Shown here one piece after another: positions 9,055-19,872 of a stretch of 64,000 bases of DNA. This DNA is from Loxodes magnus (Eukaryota; Ciliophora; Karyorelictea; Loxodida; Loxodidae). The position numbers were made by a program, and so were the translations under genes. The stretch is taken from assembly GCA_946699065.1 (NCBI GenBank), contig CAMPDV010000063.1, forward strand, positions 912,501-976,500. Direction: 5' to 3'. The notes under the pieces were generated by a model that did not search any database, was not told the DNA's origin, and saw nothing but the letters and a program-made list of their open reading frames with translations. How positions within the stretch are numbered: the first letter of the stretch is position 1; each line of letters opens with the position of its first letter.

Positions 9055-11427
9055 TATTGATAAAATATGAAATAGAATATTTTGAAATAGCAGCAAATAG
9101 ATAAAAGATAAAAGAAAGAAATTAAATCATTTCTAATAAAGAAAAATCGATGAGGGAATAAATTAATATTAATCAATCAATACTACAATATTATAAAATT
9201 GATTGTTTGCAATAGCTTCTAATAAAACTCATAAATTAAATATATCTTCATAGAAGAGAGAAAAATACACTATAGAGCGAGAGCTGCTTAATGAAGCTCC
9301 TTATATTAGCTTCATTTGCTATTTCCTTTATTTGCTAACTAGGAATATTATAGAAATGGTTTATTAAATAAGCTCTATTTTATTCTATTTCGCAAAACAA
9401 ATTTAATATAATTATCAATCTAAATATAATGTATATTAAGGAAAACAGAGTTAGAGTTTCTTACTATTTAACTGATTAAATACCTAATGCTGGTTATTAT
9501 AAACTTCTATATGCCATATATATAATACACATATCTTCTGTATTAAAATGAGAAACTAGAAATTAACTAAATAAATCTTTCTTTTTAATTAAATAAAGTT
9601 TATTTTATTAATTACTTCTTTTTTTATAGTACCCTTTCTACCATTTATAACTAGTTGAAACTTAATTTACACACATCATATTCTTATTCTCCATAAAATT
9701 GTTGGTATTTATTTAAAGATACCTATTTTTAGATAATTACATTATACTATTTTTTGATTATTTAGTTTAAAACAAAAATTCTCTAATCCCTAAAACATTA
9801 TTCCAGTTAGATAGTTTAAGTTAGGTAGTTTTATAAGCTTGAGACATATTGTTGTAGCTAAGAAAGTAAGTAAAGATATCTAAGTTGATTATTTAAATAT
9901 AAAGCATTTGAATATCAAATCTTAGAATCACTTTAGAAAGATAATTTATCTAAAGGATATTTTTCTAGCTCAGAGATAAATGAACTAGAAGTTTAACACA
10001 GTAAAGGGTGTTATAGTTAACCTAGATGAGTATATGAAACTATTAGCCTCACGTCTTTAGTGACTGTAAGAACGATTAGAAGTACCCACATTTATTCATG
10101 TTGATGAACAAATTTTATAGAGCTATGTTGATAGTATAATAGACAGTAATATTAGATGCAGGTAATGTAAGTAGAAGTACTAATTATTCAATCTAATTGT
10201 AATACCCAGAGTGGATGTTAAGAAGATGGCCTACTTTGAAGATTTAAGTTGCTTCTTAAGGAAACAGTGTGATTACTACCATGTCAAGTCATTAAATGAT
10301 CATAACTTAACACAACAAAACCTATAAGAAGTATAAACATTACTCAGCAACTTTAACTGTAGTAAAGTCATTTTTAATAGTCAAAAGTAAGTATAAGAAA
10401 AATGACTAATCAAGCTAGAGGAAAAACAGTCTAATAAAAATCAAAGAGCTTTACTAGAAGTCTTCAAGTTCTTTAACGGAAAATAAATTTCCAGTGTTCT
10501 ATAAAAAGTGTCTAAAGCGTGATATCAGATAGGATGAAACTCTGAAATTTGGTAATTTGTTTGCTATAATGAATTTCCTAAAAACTAAGTAGATTAATTT
10601 TCCTAAAAGATACGATAAGTATATAAATATGAGTAGAAATGGAGAATGGTTTATATATAGCTGCTTTAAAATTCTTGCTCAGATTGCAGATAAATAAAAA
10701 ATGATTTGGAGTCAGATTTCATTTGCCTTAGAACACTGTGCAAAGATTGTCTCTACGGTCCTATACGAAATCCTAAATATAATGACTTCTTATTCACTCA
10801 GTCAGTTAGAATTCCAGACGAATCTGAAAGACCACATAAATATAGATTACTAAACACAAACGAAATACAATTACTGTTTAGAGTTTCTTCCAAATGAATA
10901 TTGAGTAACTAAGATAAACTTAAGAGAACAAAGGGAGTATCTAAATAAAAAGTTTCGTATGTATATCTAGTTGAGCAAACATTAAACTACTATCGTAAAT
11001 AAAGAAAACAGATTCTGATATAAAGCATCAATTAAATAAATGCAACATCGGAAGAAAAGGAAACGATAGAAAACCTAGACACGACTAACATGTTTTACTA
11101 CAAAAAGACAAACTAAGCATAGAGGTTTTAATTTGCTACTCATAATATAGTGCAGTATAATTAAATCCATTTAGTATACAAGTATTAAGTGAAGCCTGCA
11201 TATTATAACAATTGTCTATCTAGAGTGTTAATGAGAATGTATAAGTTTATTTATAACGGAAGTCCTAATATTTAGTAACTAAAGAGAGTTTTTGGTACAT
11301 ACAAGAGACCTACATAGATTAATCTGTATAAAAGGTCTAAATTTATTAAAAAAGAGAAGCCAGAATTTATTTACGTATGCTGATCTCCATTTAATATTTT
11401 TGTTTAATCATATTATTTTTGTTATTT
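9018..11427 (+). repeat. Repeat T, copy 1 (F-box gene unit)
   Basis: About 2.4 kb, nearly identical to 29210-31608 (direct). It also matches 37044-39316 (inverted), except that a segment upstream of the F-box gene is replaced in copy 3. I see no terminal inverted repeats or target duplications, so it behaves as a duplicated gene segment rather than a transposon. The upstream part (9055-9755) has no recognised gene. It contains a 9-bp perfect inverted repeat (AATGAAGCT, loop of 9, AGCTTCATT) at 9290-9316. Confidence 0.75.
9980..11383 (+). CDS. F-box protein, copy 1
   Basis: From ATG 9980 to TGA 11381-11383, 467 residues. Residues about 156-197 fit an F-box: RALLEVFKFFNGKQISSVL followed by QKVSKAWYQIGWNSEIWQF, matching the pattern of a hydrophobic helix, a K/V-S-K-x-W turn and a closing L-W. 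F-box proteins bind Skp1 and bring substrates to SCF ubiquitin ligases. Cysteine pairs at about 60-63 (CRQC) and in the middle (CSDC, LCKDC) may bind zinc. The C-terminal half is basic and Q/N-rich. The open frame extends upstream to an in-frame TGA at 9755 with protein-like sequence (ISLRHIVVAKKVSKD) but no ATG, so the real start may be upstream, perhaps across an intron. Near-identical copies are at 30161 and 37088. Confidence 0.6.
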
Positions 11428-13013
11428 TAAGTATGATAATATATTACTTTATTTCTACTATAAATATTTAAGATTTATAAGATTCTCTGGAATTTTTTTA
11501 AAGCTCTCTGACTCTTTTTTTCATCTAACCTACTGCTAGATAGGTTTTTACTTGTTTTTATCAGTATTTCGTAAGATCATTTTGAATTCCAAGCGTATTC
11601 TATATCAGCATCCGATATTTCAATATAATCTTGAAATATTTTTCATATTTATTGATCCTTTTCATTTTTAGAATATCTTACAACTCTTCACTAAATGATT
11701 GTTGAGCGTTATAATGGTATTTCTTTCGATCAGTTTTTAAAATCAAAAAATTATTATTTTTTATTCCAGCTGCTTCTTAGTTTCATTTTACCGCTTATTT
11801 CTACAATATGCTATTTTATTTAGCTTCTTGCTCTATTCCTATATTATAAATTGATTTTTTGCAAATATCTGCTTTTTTAATTACTGAGATTAAATTTCTT
11901 TTGGCTATCTTTAGTAAGTTCTAACATTCATTCAGATTAAATCTTAAAATTGGCTATCTCTTTCTAAACTATCAGTCTTTCTTCTAGATTTAAGTAAATC
12001 TCTCATTACTTTAATTCTGATCTTTAAATTTGCTAAATTCTCTCTTTATTTATGAATACCATATTGGTAATTCCTTTGTTAATCTGTCTTCTATATTTTT
12101 AAAGTATTTGCTTAGAAGTAAGTCTTCTCTAATAATAAAGGACTAAATAATCTTTTTATAGTATTTTTTACTTTTACTTCTTCCTTGTAAAATTAACAGT
12201 TTTGTTTAATTTTTAAATCTATATGTATTAATACTATACTTTAATTTATCAATATTGTCTCAATGATAGTCATATAGTAGCCAATATAAAATAGAGAAAT
12301 AGAATAATGGAGTATTAAATTAGCAAATAGGTTAGTATATTAATAAGAATCCTATGGCTTACTTATATAGGAACTTCTTATATTTAAATAAGCTTTCTTT
12401 TGTAGCTATTTGTATCTAAATTTCCAATATTTAAGAAGATTGTATTATAGTTATTAAATTTAGAGACTATCTACATAGATTTTCTCTTTTACCCTTTTTT
12501 AGTTTTCAATCATCATCTAAAATTAATGCTTCTAAGTGTTGAACTAAATTAGTTAAATTTAAAGATCTAACTTTATTTAAATTTAATTTAATTTAATTTA
12601 ATTTAATTTAAAAGTAGTCTAGGAAAATAATATCTTTTAGTAAAGTTCTCTTTCTGAGTAGTTTTCAGATTCTCGGATTTCCTTGCTTTAAACCATTCCA
12701 ATTCTAGGTTTATGAGACATCTTTTGATAAAGTTTCTTAAATATTTTTCTTTTGCTTGTTGGGCAAAATGTAGTAATGTCTTTCCAAATTTTCTTGAAGA
12801 TCAATTTATTTTATTTGCCTTTTCTCCAGAAATGTCATATGCTACTACAGACCAAGCATTTTTTCACTCTTGTTTACACTGGTTCTATTTTGATTGGGAT
12901 TGCTTAGTAGTTCATAACTTAACTTTAATAAAATAATGTTTCTCTGATTATTCTAAGAAGAAATTCTAGAAAGGACTAGACTAAGTTTAGCCAAATAGAT
13001 ACATTAGCATCAT
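11408..13013 (-). pseudogene. Ankyrin-like K/Q-rich ORF, left copy, frame-disrupted
   Basis: Counterpart of the plus-strand frame at 35453-37063. The N-terminal part reads WKNAWSVVAYDISGE and then SRKFGKTLLHFAQQAKEKY, whose GKTLLHFA element resembles one ankyrin repeat. Relative to the right copy this one has an extra TAAAT unit (5 bp), lacks 8 bp near 12090 and lacks 2 bp near 11490. The two copies therefore cannot encode the same protein between those points. In this copy the frame meets TGA soon after the pentanucleotide tract. Either the right copy is the functional version or both are decaying. Many Trp come from TGA at about the frequency expected by chance, so the coding claim itself is weak. 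Confidence 0.35.
12581..12610. repeat. (TAAAT)n pentanucleotide tract, left copy
   Basis: Six TAAAT units on the minus strand (written ATTTA on plus), against five in the right copy at about 35856-35880. The 5-bp difference shifts the frame of the surrounding ankyrin-like ORF. Confidence 0.7.
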
Positions 13014-13144
13014 ATAAGATAATCTTTACTCTCTTAATTAGCAAATTAGTTTGACTCTATAATAATGAACTAATATCTTAGTGCTATACATTGTATTAGC
13101 TATCTAATCTTATAAATATAACGAAATTATTTTAAATAGTCAAA

Positions 13145-14302
13145 ATGTAAACAGCAAGCCTCTAATAATTAGACTGCGAGTTAATTAAGTTTTAGAAAAA
13201 TCAATGTGAGTTTGCTAAGCTAGCATGTGGAGATGATAAGCATTTAAATATATATGAGTTGTATTACTGCTAACTATAAGCTAATCAAATCTATATAGTC
13301 ATGCTTTTCATGCTCGTTATTCTTATCTTTTATCTAGTGGGATGAACTGCTGATACCTTTATTACTCCTGCTGTTTAAAAACTTTCAGAGAAACTTTAGT
13401 TTTCAGAAAGTTTAGCAGGCTCAACAATACTAGCTCTAGGAAATGAAGCGAATACAGTTCCAACATTTGCTATAGGAATTAAGAATAAACAGTATAGTTT
13501 AGCTCTTGGAGGAATACTAGGAGGAAGTATTCTAATGTGTTCGTTTCTTATTGGTGCATGTTTGTTATCATATAAGAAGTAAGCAGTTGTGTCAGTAGCA
13601 ACCTTCGTTAGGAATGTAGGATTTTTATTGGTGGGGACGTTTTTTATAACAAGTGTATATTTGACAGGAAAGATTCACATAATAATGGGAATAGGAATAA
13701 TCTTCCTTTACTTTGTGTTTTTCGGTGTAGTTTGATACTAAGAAAAAGAAAATAGTGAGGACAAAAAATATACGAGAAGCGATTCAGAAGATAAATTTCT
13801 ATAAGATACAGAACCTTTAAGCTAATAAAGCTAAAATACAAATAATCAAAAACAATAACGTAAATTTTCAACGGATTGCAGACTATGGAGTGTAAAATGA
13901 TATAATTGGAGGTACTATTTTAAGCTGAGGAAACGAAATTAATGATATCTTTTATGTAGAAATTGTTATTAACCTCTCGATAGAGAAAAAATCAGTCATT
14001 ATGGCAATATCAGCAAGATATGTAGGATTACTAATAAATTTATTCTTAGGATATGGAATAAGATTTAGTGTAGTTTGTCTATAATACGAAATAGACAAAT
14101 TATGTACAATGCCAAGAGACTTGATTATGGATTTATTATTTTTAAAGTTAGTCTAATTGTTTCTTTACTTATTGCTATTATGGTAAAAGGTAACCTAAAA
14201 AAAAGTCTCATTCCAAATCTTATTAAGATCTTAATTACTTTCTTGGTTTTTACTTTTATACCTTATTTATATTTTTGCTCAACTTGTAATTTTTTTTGAT
14301 TA
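13145..14302 (+). pseudogene. Exchanger pseudogene, left X copy
   Basis: ATG 13145 begins the same protein as the intact exchanger at 6077-7724, through the alpha-1 repeat and the hydrophilic loop (to KFSTD). Then about 530 bp of the middle is missing and the frame is lost before the alpha-2 region (SDIIGG homologue, ILSWGNEIND). The 16-nt intron of the intact copy is represented by 15 nt whose GT is gone (GATATCTTTTATGTAG). Read through, it would add five residues instead of being spliced. Another frame change precedes the last helices, which end at TGA 14297. The arrangement is the same in the inverted copy at 34164-35321, so the damage predates that duplication. Confidence 0.75.
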
Positions 14303-14938
14303 GCATTACTCTTAAAGTTCTTTAAGCCCTTTCTTATAAAACTATTTGCTATCTTATTTACGAAAATCAGAAACTAATCTGCTTATTATTTAATTAACTT
14401 TATTATCTTAAATTTAGTTTTAGTTTCCATTTATCAGACACCAACTTCAGCATGTTAACTATGAATAACATTGGGAACAATATTCATCAGAAATGAGTAT
14501 TCCAAAAGATAGATTTATAAATAGGATTATCTGCTTTACACTCCATCAAATAAGCACTATACATCTCTTATTTATACTAATAGGTTTAGCTTATAAATAT
14601 CTAACTTAAACAGTATAATTATTTCAGTAATACTATGGATGTCTTAAATAAGCTTGAGTACTACCTACTGAAGGATATTCATAAGCCATCATATTAACTA
14701 TTCTTATTTATCATCTATTAATTTATCAAAAAGTTATAATCTAACGCTATTTTTCATCTACTTTTATTAGCAAAAATATAAAAAGCCTTTGATTGAAAAA
14801 CCAAAGTAGATGATAATAAGTTTGTATATATCCTATGAAAATTGAAGTGATAGATATATGAAATTACTTTAAGAATAGTTACGTTCAATATAATATTGTA
14901 CCCTATTTAAATTAGCAAGCATATAACATTTTTCAGAA
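14303..14938. other. X-block spacer
   Basis: Inverted copy of 33529-34163. A possible short frame reading MAYEYPSVGST exists on the minus strand near 14670-14690 but diverges in the homologue at 5600. No other feature seen. Confidence 0.35.
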
Positions 14939-15468
14939 ATGGTAGAACCTGCTTCTTAATTAAGTATTTATGCCTTTGGATTAAACTCAGGAGGCGAAAT
15001 AGGAATTCCTGAAACTGTTAAAAAATAATTTCTGCCTAATAAAGTGTAGAATGTATCCTCTAATGTAGTAAAAGTAGGAGCTGGTTATACATTCTCAATG
15101 TGTATTACTGAAAATGGAGATGTATATGGATGAGGAAAAACAAGTTATGGAAGAATGGGAGTTGTTCTAACGGGAAAATAAGATTAAACCTATGTTCCAA
15201 CTAAAATAAATTACTTATCAGGAATATAAATAGTCGAAATATCATGTGCTTAGTGATTTACTCTTATTTTAAGTTCTGTAGGCGATGTATATGCAACGGG
15301 GTATAATAAGCATGGCTAATTAGGTTTAGGTGATACTAATAATAGAGATTAGTTTACTAAAGTTCCTTTAGAGTAAAAGTTTATAAAAATTGGAGCTGGT
15401 GGACATGTCTCCTAAATTATAAGTACTGAAAATGAAGTTTATACATGTGGACATTGTGAATTTAATGA
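14939..15468 (+). pseudogene. RCC1-repeat gene, truncated copy at X/Y junction
   Basis: ATG 14939 opens the same RCC1-repeat protein as at 3356-4510 and 32374-33528. Homology stops after about 177 codons (at CGHCEFN), where block Y begins after a 2-nt junction. The frame continues without TGA into Y for over 100 codons, so a chimeric protein with a membrane-like tail (LISIMLLNSFIA) could be made. I see no evidence that it is functional. The cut removes more than half of the propeller. Confidence 0.8.
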
Positions 15469-15922
15469 TCAGATGCAAGATTAGAGTTAAATAATGTTGA
15501 CTAGTTAAAGATAAAAGGTAAAGTCATTGGTATTCTTCTTCAGTAATATAAAAGAGAAGAAATGCTTCTAAAATAACTTAGATCAAAGTTTTTAGAAGCA
15601 TACTATCTCAAAAATTGGGAGAAATATTCTAATTTCAATAATGCTGCTTAATAGCTTTATTGCAAAGGAAACCCAAATGTATGAAATAAAAATAAAATAT
15701 AAAAATTTGAGTGTTATACAATGCAAAGCATTCTTTAAAATCTTCACTAGATTTATTTGCTACATGCTTATAAGTTTCTTTGCATATACTATAAGCGAGC
15801 TATAACCTACCACATTAAACTTAGATAGATTTAACCTTATACTTCCATAGCAGTATCACCAAACTAAATAAGATGAGTGATGTCTGAGGTTGATTTATTA
15901 TAGTTGGATACGCAGAAATAAA

Positions 15923-16619
15923 ATGCTAATATTATTAATTTTCAGAATTTATATCTTTCGTAAGGGTTTAAAATTTAAAATACCATATATACGTTTGAGT
16001 TTTATCGTTGAAGGAATCATTTAAATTGACGGTGAGAGGCAAAGTTTATAATAAATGAAAAATGAAAAGGTAAGTGAAGATAGCCAAGCCCTAATATCGT
16101 GGGAAATGATTTTTGTTCCAATGTCTGATACTAACTATTATATAGGTATACTACAAATCTTGCTTTAGCAAGATACATTTCAGTAGCAAGGAAGAAGAAT
16201 AAGCACAAGGTAGCAAAATGTAAGTGAAAGTTTGTTACACACGAATATCATTTGTTGATATGATTTCATCTTTTTTTATAATTGATACTTACTTTTTTTA
16301 GGTTCCTAGCTCAAGTTAATAAGCAAAAATTGATAAAGCATTTACAAAACATTAACACAAAAGGTAAGTGAAGATTGTCACTACCAAAGATCATTAGTGA
16401 TATGATTTATTTTTCTGCTTCTCTGATACTAACTATATTTTAGATATCCAGCATTTTTCCTCTTATTGTGGTACACGATAGCATATGCAATTCATAGTTT
16501 ATTTATTCATTTTTTATATCAAACTTACAGTCTTTAAATCAAAAATATTCCCTTTTAATTAACTATTTCCTCCTTATTTTTCTTGCTATTAACTACATAC
16601 AAAACATAAAAATTTATGA
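15923..16619 (+). CDS. Small intron-rich gene, left copy
   Basis: Exons 15923-16069, 16146-16219, 16302-16363 and 16444-16619 join in phase to about 152 residues ending at TGA 16617. Introns of 76, 82 and 80 nt all begin GTAAGTGAA and end in TAG after a TACTAAC or TACTTAC box, the yeast-like U2 branch signal. A shorter start at 16055 (MKNEK) is also possible. The middle exons read SCFSKIHFSSKEEEQAQ and MFLAQVNKQKLIKHLQ. The C-terminus is hydrophobic (MQFIVYLFIFYIKLTVF). The right-arm copy (51012-51708) has exactly the same length and keeps every splice site, although it has several substitutions, mostly amino-acid changing. The protein is unknown. The introns share inner sequence, so they might also host small RNAs. 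Confidence 0.55.
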
Positions 16620-17458
16620 CTTCTAATTAACTAAACTTATATAGTCAAAGTGATTAAATTATAAATTTAATGATCTTTCCTTATTTTTCTTCTAAAGTGA
16701 CATCACATTAAAGATATCTAAAATTATATTTATAACTTAAGAGTGAATGAAATAATTAAGTTAATAGAAAATAAAGTTGGGTATATTAGTCTATAATAGC
16801 TTTTTTTAAATAGATTTAGTATAGATTTAGTATAAATAGTATAGTATAAGATAAGAGTTTATGAGCATAAGTTATAAGTTAAAAGTTATAATCAATATAT
16901 CATTCAAATTGTTTACTTATGAATGAATCGTTATGTATTCTTATCTTCAAGTTTAGAAAGAATTAATCTAAAGTAGGAAGTTTCATATCAAATTATTTTC
17001 AGTTTTATCTTTTTTTAGTAGTTAGAGTTTAACTAAGTGTATTTGGATTTATCAACTTAATACTCTAATTTGCTAATAGAGTGGTATAGTAATTTATATT
17101 TGATGTAATATTGAAATAAGAATATGCATTATTACGTATTATTGTTTATCAATAAAAAGTTAATAATCTCTCTAGCTTCATCAAATTTCTTATCTCCTAT
17201 AGTTATTATCCTCTGGTTTATCGTATTTTTCATTTAAAACTTCCTTACGACTTACATTTCCTTTCCCATCTTTGTCATATATTATAAACCTAGGAGAATC
17301 TTTACTTTCAAGGTACATAAGTCTTCCACCTTTAGCTAGCTAGCTAAGCAAAACTTCTGGGTAATCTGGATTTGTGTAGTCTAAATAAATTGCTTTGTAA
17401 GGTGCTCCAAAGGGCCAACCTTAACGTTCGTCTCCATGTTTGACTTCTACTTTATTAT

Positions 17459-18362
17459 AATAATAAATAGAATGGCACCTAAGAAATAATAGACCTCTAT
17501 TAACGAATACTTGAAAAAATAAGAATAACCTAATTTAATTGAAGAATAGCCTTAATAAGATAAAGATTAATAATCTAAGGAATCCTTTGCATAATCAGTT
17601 CAGCAAAGGATATCAAATATCCAAAATGACTTGAAAAAGCAAATATAAAAAATAGAAAATTTAGAAAACTTACTAGAATAATTAATGGAATAATTAAACC
17701 TATAATTCCCATCCATAGATGAATCATTAGATAAAATCTAATCGTAAATAGTAATTAAATTGGAATAAATTGATAAATAATTTAACGAAGTCCCTCAAAT
17801 GTTCCAATTTCATTTTTCTTAAATTGAATATCAAATAAAGCAACTTTAAGAAAAACAAGAATAATAACAAGTAATAATTTAAAAATTATAAGATTAATAA
17901 GATTAATAATCAAATATCCCAATGGAAATCGAATCGGAATTCTAATAATAAGAAATAAATAAGATCAATTATTATCGCAAAAAGATTCGGTGCTATTTAT
18001 GCTAGAAAAATCATTGCTGAAAAAAATGCTGGAAGAAACAGGAAATTGAAAAAATTAACAAGTAATAAATATTAGACTAACTTTTCAGAATATGACCAAC
18101 AAGAACAGGATAAGTATACAGAAAGAAATTCTACAACTCAAGAAACAACAAGTTTTATAAAAATGGAAGAAGAAACTATAACGATAATTAGTGGATGAGG
18201 GGGAGACAAGGATGGCGGACTAATGTAGTCCTACGCAGTCCTTTAGTTCAGGAAAGACCAGGAACAAAAACAAGTGAACCCTGGAGCTCTTTTCTAAGAC
18301 TATAAACTTAATTTTATCCTTTTTTTATCCTTTTTTTATCCTTTTTTTATCCTTTTTTTTAT
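17459..18362 (+). mobile_element. Retroelement-like insertion with coiled-coil/zinc-knuckle ORF
   Basis: A 904-bp insertion is defined exactly by comparison with the uninterrupted right-arm copy. Its plus strand carries a frame from ATG 17472 (MAPKKQQTSINEYLKKQ). A Q-rich coiled coil covers about residues 45-160 (IQNDLKKQIQKIENLENLL), followed by CYLCQKNHCWKKC, a CCHC-like zinc knuckle with one residue less than usual, and a basic tail. The 3' end is four 11-bp tandem units. TTAT occurs on both sides and may be a 4-bp target duplication. Coiled coil plus knuckle plus 3' repeat tail recalls ORF1 of non-LTR retrotransposons, moved as a non-autonomous copy. No reverse transcriptase is present, so the family is not settled. 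It looks young because it is absent from the other arm. Confidence 0.6.
18316..18362 (+). repeat. Tandem 11-bp units at the insertion's 3' end
   Basis: ATCCTTTTTTT repeated four times (the last with one extra T), immediately before the host sequence resumes. Such short tandem tails are typical of some LINE 3' ends. Confidence 0.75.
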
Positions 18363-19264
18363 CTTAGAATAATTCAAAATAAAAGTCTCTAATATTTAGA
18401 TTTGCTATATCAGCAAGCTTTGTTATATGTTCAACTCCATAAACTTTCCTAGCTCCCATATAAGCAAAGCATGTAGTTAACCAGCCAGTACCTGTTCCTG
18501 CATCTAAAACCGTTGCATCAGAGGTGATATAACTAGCTAATGTTTCTAGAATAAAAGCAGCTTATTAAGGAGCCAAGACGAAATTTCCATAACTGACATA
18601 CATTTTTCTAAGTGTATAGGAAGAGCCAAAATCCTTCATAAAATTCCTTCTATCTGCTTTCAACATAGCCTATTCTACTCTCTATGACTCTATCACTCCA
18701 TTGTCTTTCAGAATTTAAACCATTTCTTGATTAGTTCTAGCATAGCGAGAGTAAATAGACTAAGATTCCGAGATATAAAGAGAAAGAATGTAGAAGACAA
18801 TGCTCAAGCGTACAGTCTATGAGGAAATTGACATTTATATTAATTAAAATAATAAAATATACTTTCTTATATACATTTTTTACTATAATACCATAGCTTA
18901 AGCTTTTACTATTCTAATTAGTTCCTGTGTTCTGACTCTGTAGCTTAATAGTCAACTGAATGTAAATTTTGAACATTTAAACTTTCGAAAATTGATGGAT
19001 AAGCATTTTATGATTAACTGAAATGGTAGATATAGATTTGGCTTTTTATGTCTAAATATGAAGTGATTCTACTTTAGCTTCTTAATGATATTGTTATAGA
19101 TATACTGAGAAAATTTATAAAGGAAAGCGGATTTTTGATAAAAAATTTATTAGCTAGGGAATAAATTTAAGACTAAGATTTTATTATAATCTTGATAATT
19201 ATGATCTTATGAATAATGACAGTAATGAAAATAGATTAACTATTTATAGTTTTTATATAACATC

Positions 19265-19750
19265 TCACTACTTTTTTCTTGCCTAATTAACTATCCAATC
19301 TAAATTCTCATATAAGCCATCATCTGTAAAGGCGCAGCAAGGTTATAAGTATTACTTCCTGTCTTTAATTGCATTCAATTGTAACTTTTCTATTAGCTCA
19401 TTTGTTGACATTCTATTAGGCAAATCTTATTTATTTGCTAGAAACAGAATATTAATATTCTTCAAAGCTATTTCTTAAAGTAGCTTTTTAATTAATTATC
19501 TATTCTAGTCTATTCTTTCTCTATCATTAGAATCGATTACGAAAGCAAAACATGATTTAAGCATGCTGTAATAATGTTTCTAGAGAAGTAATATTTTATC
19601 CTAACCTCCTACATCCCAAATAGTTATTTTTCATCCTTTATATTCAATTGTTTCAACATTAAATCCAATAGTAGGTATTGTTGTAACCACTTCGCCTAAT
19701 TTTAATTTGTAAAGTATAGTAGACTTTCCTAAGCTATTGAGACCAATCAT
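19265..19750 (-). CDS. ARF-like GTPase E, left copy, start altered
   Basis: Encodes GLNSLGKST (P-loop), [10 protein letters not shown] (switch I), WDVGGQDK (switch II) and NKQD. This is an ARF-family small GTPase that would act in vesicle traffic when GTP-bound. In the paralogues the protein starts MG(Q); here the equivalent codons (19808-19813) read ATA CGT, so the canonical start and the myristoylated Gly are gone. The first in-frame ATG (19748-19750) begins just before the P-loop, losing the N-terminal amphipathic helix. The SAT/CxG loop is also unusual (CCAFTDDG). It may be a soluble variant or an early pseudogene. The right copy at 48776-49261 has the same features. Confidence 0.6.
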
Positions 19751-19872
19751 TAAAATTTTTTGTTCAGTTTTGGCAGTTAGCCATGGTCAGAACCTTTCTA
19801 ATAATTAACGTATTTATAGTTATTTAATAATACATAAAGCTAAAATTAATACTCTACTATTAGTTTTAATAA

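Larger units (their letters stand above)
9018..15468 (+). repeat. Inverted repeat 2, left arm (T copy 1 plus block X)
   Basis: This arm pairs in inverted orientation with 32998-39316. Coordinates add to about 48466-48471 along most of its length. Content, in order: F-box gene, ankyrin-like ORF (minus), broken exchanger (plus), truncated RCC1 gene (plus). It ends abruptly at 15468 inside the RCC1 gene, where block Y begins. Confidence 0.85.
17181..18834 (-). pseudogene. PCMT gene 2, left copy, split by an insertion
   Basis: Start ATG 18832-18834 and stop TGA 17181-17183 match the intact 249-aa gene at 49701-50450. After the motif-I region (LDAGTGTGWLTTC) and the segment ending RDFYFELFQD, the gene is interrupted by 904 bp (17459-18362). 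Outside the insertion the two halves look the same as the intact gene apart from a few substitutions. The left copy cannot make the full enzyme unless the insertion is removed. In a ciliate this could in principle happen during macronuclear development, although no IES-like signals (terminal TA repeats, inverted ends) are evident. Confidence 0.85.

Noticed and set aside
10706-10897. 63-codon standard-code ORF in each T repeat
   Set aside because: It is only the longest TAA/TAG-free part of the 467-codon F-box gene in the same frame, not a separate gene.
9018-11427. T repeat as a DNA transposon
   Set aside because: No terminal inverted repeats, target duplication or transposase motif; the encoded protein has an F-box, and borders fit segmental duplication.
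12712-12936. 74-codon plus-strand ORF (and its inverted copy at 35530-35754)
   Set aside because: The opposite strand reads better (KFGKTLLHFAQ), and the ORF has no recognisable domain, so it is taken as an antisense shadow.
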